Source of the DNA: Flavobacteriia bacterium
GTDB lineage: Bacteria > Bacteroidota > Bacteroidia > Flavobacteriales > Flavobacteriaceae
DNA: 7,691 nucleotides
Assembly (NCBI GenBank): GCA_003973375.1
Contig: QNYL01000246.1
Coordinates: 1-7,691 of the forward strand
Direction of reading: 5' to 3'
Position numbers and translations under genes: made by a program. This document shows, one piece after another, positions 5,720 to 7,691 of the stretch; positions within the stretch are counted from its first letter, which is position 1; every line of letters starts with the position of its first letter. Below the pieces are notes generated by a model that had not been told where the DNA came from, did not search any database, and saw only the letters and a program-made list of their open reading frames with translations.

Positions 5720-5890
5720 TCATACAATTATCCTGCCATTTATCAAATGAATTTTTACCGGAACAAACCTTATACTTAAGCCTTTTGGTATGATTCTTGA
5801 TATTAACATGTAAACGAACTTTAAACCTTATTACGGGGTATAATAACCCTAACATGAATCTTTGTTCAATTTTTTTTAAATATTAAAACT
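5720..5890. other. Non-coding spacer between DUF5522 and DUF4136 genes
   Basis: These 171 bases hold no credible gene. Two short inverted repeats are seen: ATCATAC (5719-5725) with GTATGAT (5788-5794), and TTATTA (5828-5833) with TAATAA (5841-5846) around a G-rich loop. A T-run lies at 5870-5877. Neither hairpin is followed directly by a T-run as a terminator would be, and the function is unknown. Confidence 0.4.
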
Positions 5891-6448
5891 ATGAAATTTG
5901 TAAAATTACTTCCTCTTCTTTTGATTTATATACTAACTTCCTGTTCAAGCGTAAGAGTTTCAAGCGATTACGATAAAGAAAAAGATTTTAGTTCTTATAA
6001 AACCTTTGCTTTTTACAAAAAAGGAATCGACAAGGTCGAGATCTCTAATTTGGACAAAAGAAGGATTTTACGTGCTGTAGAAAACGAGTTAAAGGCAAAA
6101 GGTTTACGGATTTCTAAGGATCCTGATTTGCTGGTAAACATTTTTACCAAATCACGAAAGAAAGTAGATGTTTACGATAATTCATATTACGGATGGTACC
6201 CATGGTATTACGGTTATGGTTATGGTTTTGGATATGGCCCGGGATATGTCAATGTTGTTGAATCAACTGAAGGTACACTTTTTATCGATCTGATTGATGC
6301 AAGGGCTAAGGAACTCGTTTGGCAGGGAATTGGTACCGGTGTACTTTCCTCACATAAGAATGTGGATGAAAAAGAAGCACGGATCAAAGAATTTGTAAAT
6401 AAAATTATGGTGCTTTATCCACCTGTTATTGAAGAAAAGAAAAAGTAA
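5891..6448 (+). CDS. DUF4136 domain lipoprotein
   Basis: A 185-residue predicted lipoprotein. The signal MKFVKLLPLLLIYILTSC has a lipobox (LTSC, Cys18). The mature part follows the DUF4136 layout: VSSDYDKEKDFSSYKTFAF (23-41), the helix LDKRRILRAVENELKAKG (54-71), then DPDLLVNIFT (77-86), and a late strand pair TLFIDLIDARAKELVWQG (129-146) ending in a helix with KEARIKEFVNKIMVLYPP. Between them is an insert made almost wholly of Tyr, Gly, Trp and Phe (about 99-119: YYGWYPWYYGYGYG and onward), a common but variable feature in this family. The function is unknown; an envelope lipoprotein is all that can be said. AATCTTTG (5857-5864), one mismatch from TAnnTTTG, could be its promoter box about 27 bases upstream. 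Its stop codon lies in the direct repeat bordering the MITE-like element. Confidence 0.9.
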   Translation: MKFVKLLPLLLIYILTSCSSVRVSSDYDKEKDFSSYKTFAFYKKGIDKVEISNLDKRRILRAVENELKAKGLRISKDPDLLVNIFTKSRKKVDVYDNSYYGWYPWYYGYGYGFGYGPGYVNVVESTEGTLFIDLIDARAKELVWQGIGTGVLSSHKNVDEKEARIKEFVNKIMVLYPPVIEEKKK

Positions 6449-6616
6449 TTAGTGCCTGTCCATAAAGTCATCGAATTGAAAAAATTATCTTTTTGCGCCT
6501 TTTTCCTTTTTTTATTTTGCCTAATACACAAGCATTTGCTGCAATAAAAAAAACAAAAATCCATCAAAAATCTTGATCTTTCAAAAATCAAGCACCTTAT
6601 AGACAAACACTAATTA
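6446..6616. mobile_element. MITE-like element or deleted IS remnant with flanking TAATTA
   Basis: GTGCCTGTCCATAAAGTC (6452-6469) and the reverse complement of 6593-6610, GTGTTTGTCTATAAGGTG, agree at 13 of 18 positions, forming imperfect terminal inverted repeats of a 159-base AT-rich segment. TAATTA lies directly outside both ends (6446-6451 and 6611-6616) and could be the target duplication, or part of it, since TAATTA is also a palindrome. A smaller hairpin, CTTGAT/ATCAAG (6572-6577 with 6587-6592), lies inside the right end. The inside holds no credible coding sequence. This is the layout of a non-autonomous element moved by a transposase encoded elsewhere, or of an IS that lost its gene. 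The IS family is not identified. Confidence 0.6.
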
Positions 6617-6636
6617 TTTCTCAATTGTTATTATTT

Positions 6637-6670
6637 CCGGAGTCTTTTTTACAAGATTCCGGGTTTTTTT
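6637..6670 (+). terminator. Rho-independent terminator between DUF4136 gene and ABC-F gene
   Basis: CCGGAGTCTT (6637-6646) pairs with AAGATTCCGG (6653-6662), ten pairs with one G-U, with a six-base loop and then G plus seven T (6664-6670). The orientation serves the plus-strand DUF4136 gene. Its T-run touches the stop codon (6669-6671) of the convergent ABC-F gene. It lies beyond the MITE-like element, about 190 bases after the DUF4136 stop. Confidence 0.8.
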
Positions 6671-7691
6671 ATAGAGACTCATGAAGTTCTTCCCATACAA
6701 ACATCAGTTCCTCTACTTTATCCTTTTTTAACTGGTATTTTTTAAAGAAGTCCTGATCTTCAGCAACTTTATCATAATTCTCGGCAATAATCTTATTATC
6801 TCTTGCAATATCTTTTTCCAGTTTTGATATCTGATCTTCTAGCTTTTTTAATTTATTTTGCTGTTGCTTTCGCTTTTTTTCGTCTGATCTTTTGTTTGTA
6901 TTCTTTTGACCGTAATTCGACTGTATCTGTTGTGTTTTCTTTTCAATTTCTCTTAGGTTTTCCAGATTGTGCTGTTCCAGAAAATAATTAATATCTCCCA
7001 GATATTCCTTAATCTTACGGTCTTTAAAAGCATAGACCTTTTGTGTAAGTCCCTGTAAAAAATCTCTGTCGTGAGAAACAACAATCAACGTACCATCAAA
7101 ATTCTGCAAAGCCTGTTTCAATACATTTTTTGAAACAATATCCAGATGATTTGTAGGCTCATCCATCACAAGAACATTTAGAGGATGAAGTAATAATTTA
7201 CATAAGGCCAGGCGGTTTTTCTCTCCTCCGGAAAGTACCTTTACCTTTTTCTCAACATCATCACCCCTGAATAAAAAAGATCCGAGCATATCTCTTACTT
7301 TAGGCCTGTTATGATCGTTGGCCGCCATTTCCATGGTTTCAAGAATAGTGAGTTCCCCATCCAGATAATCCGACTGGTTCTGAGCAAAATATCCCAGATC
7401 GACATTATGACCAAGATTCAGGTTTCCGTCATAGGGAATCTCATTAACAATGATCTTGGCCAGTGTGGTTTTTCCCTGACCGTTCTGCCCTACAAAAGCA
7501 ATCTTTGCTCCTCTTTCTATCAGCAGATTTACATTTTCCAGTACAACATGATCTCCATAGGTTTTTCTCACATTTTCAGCTTCTATTACGATCTTTCCGG
7601 GAGTTACAGAAACTTCAAAACGTATATTGATTACAGAATGATCTTCTGTATCCACTTCTATTCGCTGCACTTTATTCAACTTTTTGATTAG
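6669..7691 (-). CDS. ABC-F family ATPase, C-terminal half (partial)
   Basis: At least 340 residues of a larger protein; the frame stays open to the window edge. The TTG at 7679 is not the real start, because codons L-I-K-K precede it and the first ATPase domain is missing. Counting from that TTG, the visible part holds the end of the interdomain linker (1-25) and the second ABC domain with Walker A GQNGQGKTT (64-72), signature LSGGEKNRLAL (149-159), Walker B NVLVMDEPTNHLD (168-180) and the His switch VVSHDRDF (200-207). A Lys/Gln/Glu-rich C-terminal coiled coil (about 240-335) follows, like that of Uup or YdiF-type members. ABC-F proteins have no membrane part; they bind the ribosome to relieve stalling or, in some members, give antibiotic resistance. 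The subtype cannot be fixed from this half. It is convergent with the DUF4136 gene. Confidence 0.93.
   Translation of the reverse strand, partial: LIKKLNKVQRIEVDTEDHSVINIRFEVSVTPGKIVIEAENVRKTYGDHVVLENVNLLIERGAKIAFVGQNGQGKTTLAKIIVNEIPYDGNLNLGHNVDLGYFAQNQSDYLDGELTILETMEMAANDHNRPKVRDMLGSFLFRGDDVEKKVKVLSGGEKNRLALCKLLLHPLNVLVMDEPTNHLDIVSKNVLKQALQNFDGTLIVVSHDRDFLQGLTQKVYAFKDRKIKEYLGDINYFLEQHNLENLREIEKKTQQIQSNYGQKNTNKRSDEKKRKQQQNKLKKLEDQISKLEKDIARDNKIIAENYDKVAEDQDFFKKYQLKKDKVEELMFVWEELHESL

Noticed and set aside
5797..5844. Sigma70-like TTGATA ... TATAAT promoter
   Set aside because: The spacing of 36 bases is far from 17, and Bacteroidota do not use this promoter type.
5643..5855. Minus-strand frame of 70 codons across the DUF5522 gene and the spacer
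   Set aside because: It covers the conserved Cys block of DUF5522 on the other strand and has an odd composition with no recognisable domain.
6415..6606. Minus-strand frame of 63 codons over the MITE-like element
   Set aside because: Low-complexity Phe/Lys/Arg/Cys-rich product running into the end of the DUF4136 gene; not like a transposase.
6803..7691. Plus-strand frames at 6803-6991 and 7311-7691
   Set aside because: Both are antisense to the ABC-F gene, including its Walker and signature motifs.

Overview
The window looks like chromosomal DNA of a member of the Bacteroidota, most likely a marine-type Flavobacteriaceae. The grounds are AT-rich codon use, lipoproteins with short signal peptides, Bacteroidota-type promoter boxes (TAnnTTTG) instead of sigma70 boxes, no clear Shine-Dalgarno sequences, and families common in this group (DUF5522, DUF4136, DUF4890/Spy-like, glucosaminidase-LysM lipoprotein). 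No tRNA, rRNA, CRISPR array, phage gene or intact insertion sequence was found.

Layout. At 1-321 (+) is the C-terminal end of a Cys/Met-metabolism PLP enzyme, with a hairpin terminator behind it. From 2819 down to 382 (-) a tightly packed gene row reads: D-cysteine desulfhydrase-like PLP enzyme, small membrane protein of unknown function, SdpI-family membrane protein, fluoride channel CrcB, and a DUF190 protein. Divergent from it, 2913-3359 (+) encodes a secreted Met-rich Spy/DUF4890-like protein that ends at a bidirectional terminator. From 5516 down to 3421 (-) runs a three-gene unit: a small membrane protein with an HExxH motif, a second D-cysteine desulfhydrase-like enzyme joined by a 4-base GTGA overlap, and a glucosaminidase-LysM lipoprotein. 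Divergent from that unit is a 53-residue Cys-rich DUF5522 protein (5558-5719, +) and then a DUF4136 lipoprotein (5891-6448, +). The right edge holds the C-terminal half of an ABC-F ATPase (6669-7691, -), truncated by the window.

How the genes may work together. CrcB exports fluoride, and DUF190 is its frequent neighbour. The two PLP enzymes are distant paralogues. Both carry Thr at the two positions that are Glu and Leu in true ACC deaminases, so both are better read as D-cysteine (or other D-amino acid/sulfur) desulfhydrase-type enzymes. The second lies between a putative metallopeptidase-like membrane protein and a peptidoglycan hydrolase, which suggests, but does not prove, a cell-envelope link.

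The most notable non-coding element is a 159-base AT-rich segment (6452-6610). It has imperfect 18-base terminal inverted repeats and is flanked by a TAATTA direct repeat. It sits exactly at the stop codon of the DUF4136 gene, between that gene and its terminator, and looks like a MITE or internally deleted insertion sequence. I see no strong evidence for a wholly new multi-gene system. The best leads are this element, the HExxH/PLP/glucosaminidase unit, and the overlapping divergent promoters at about 5541-5571.
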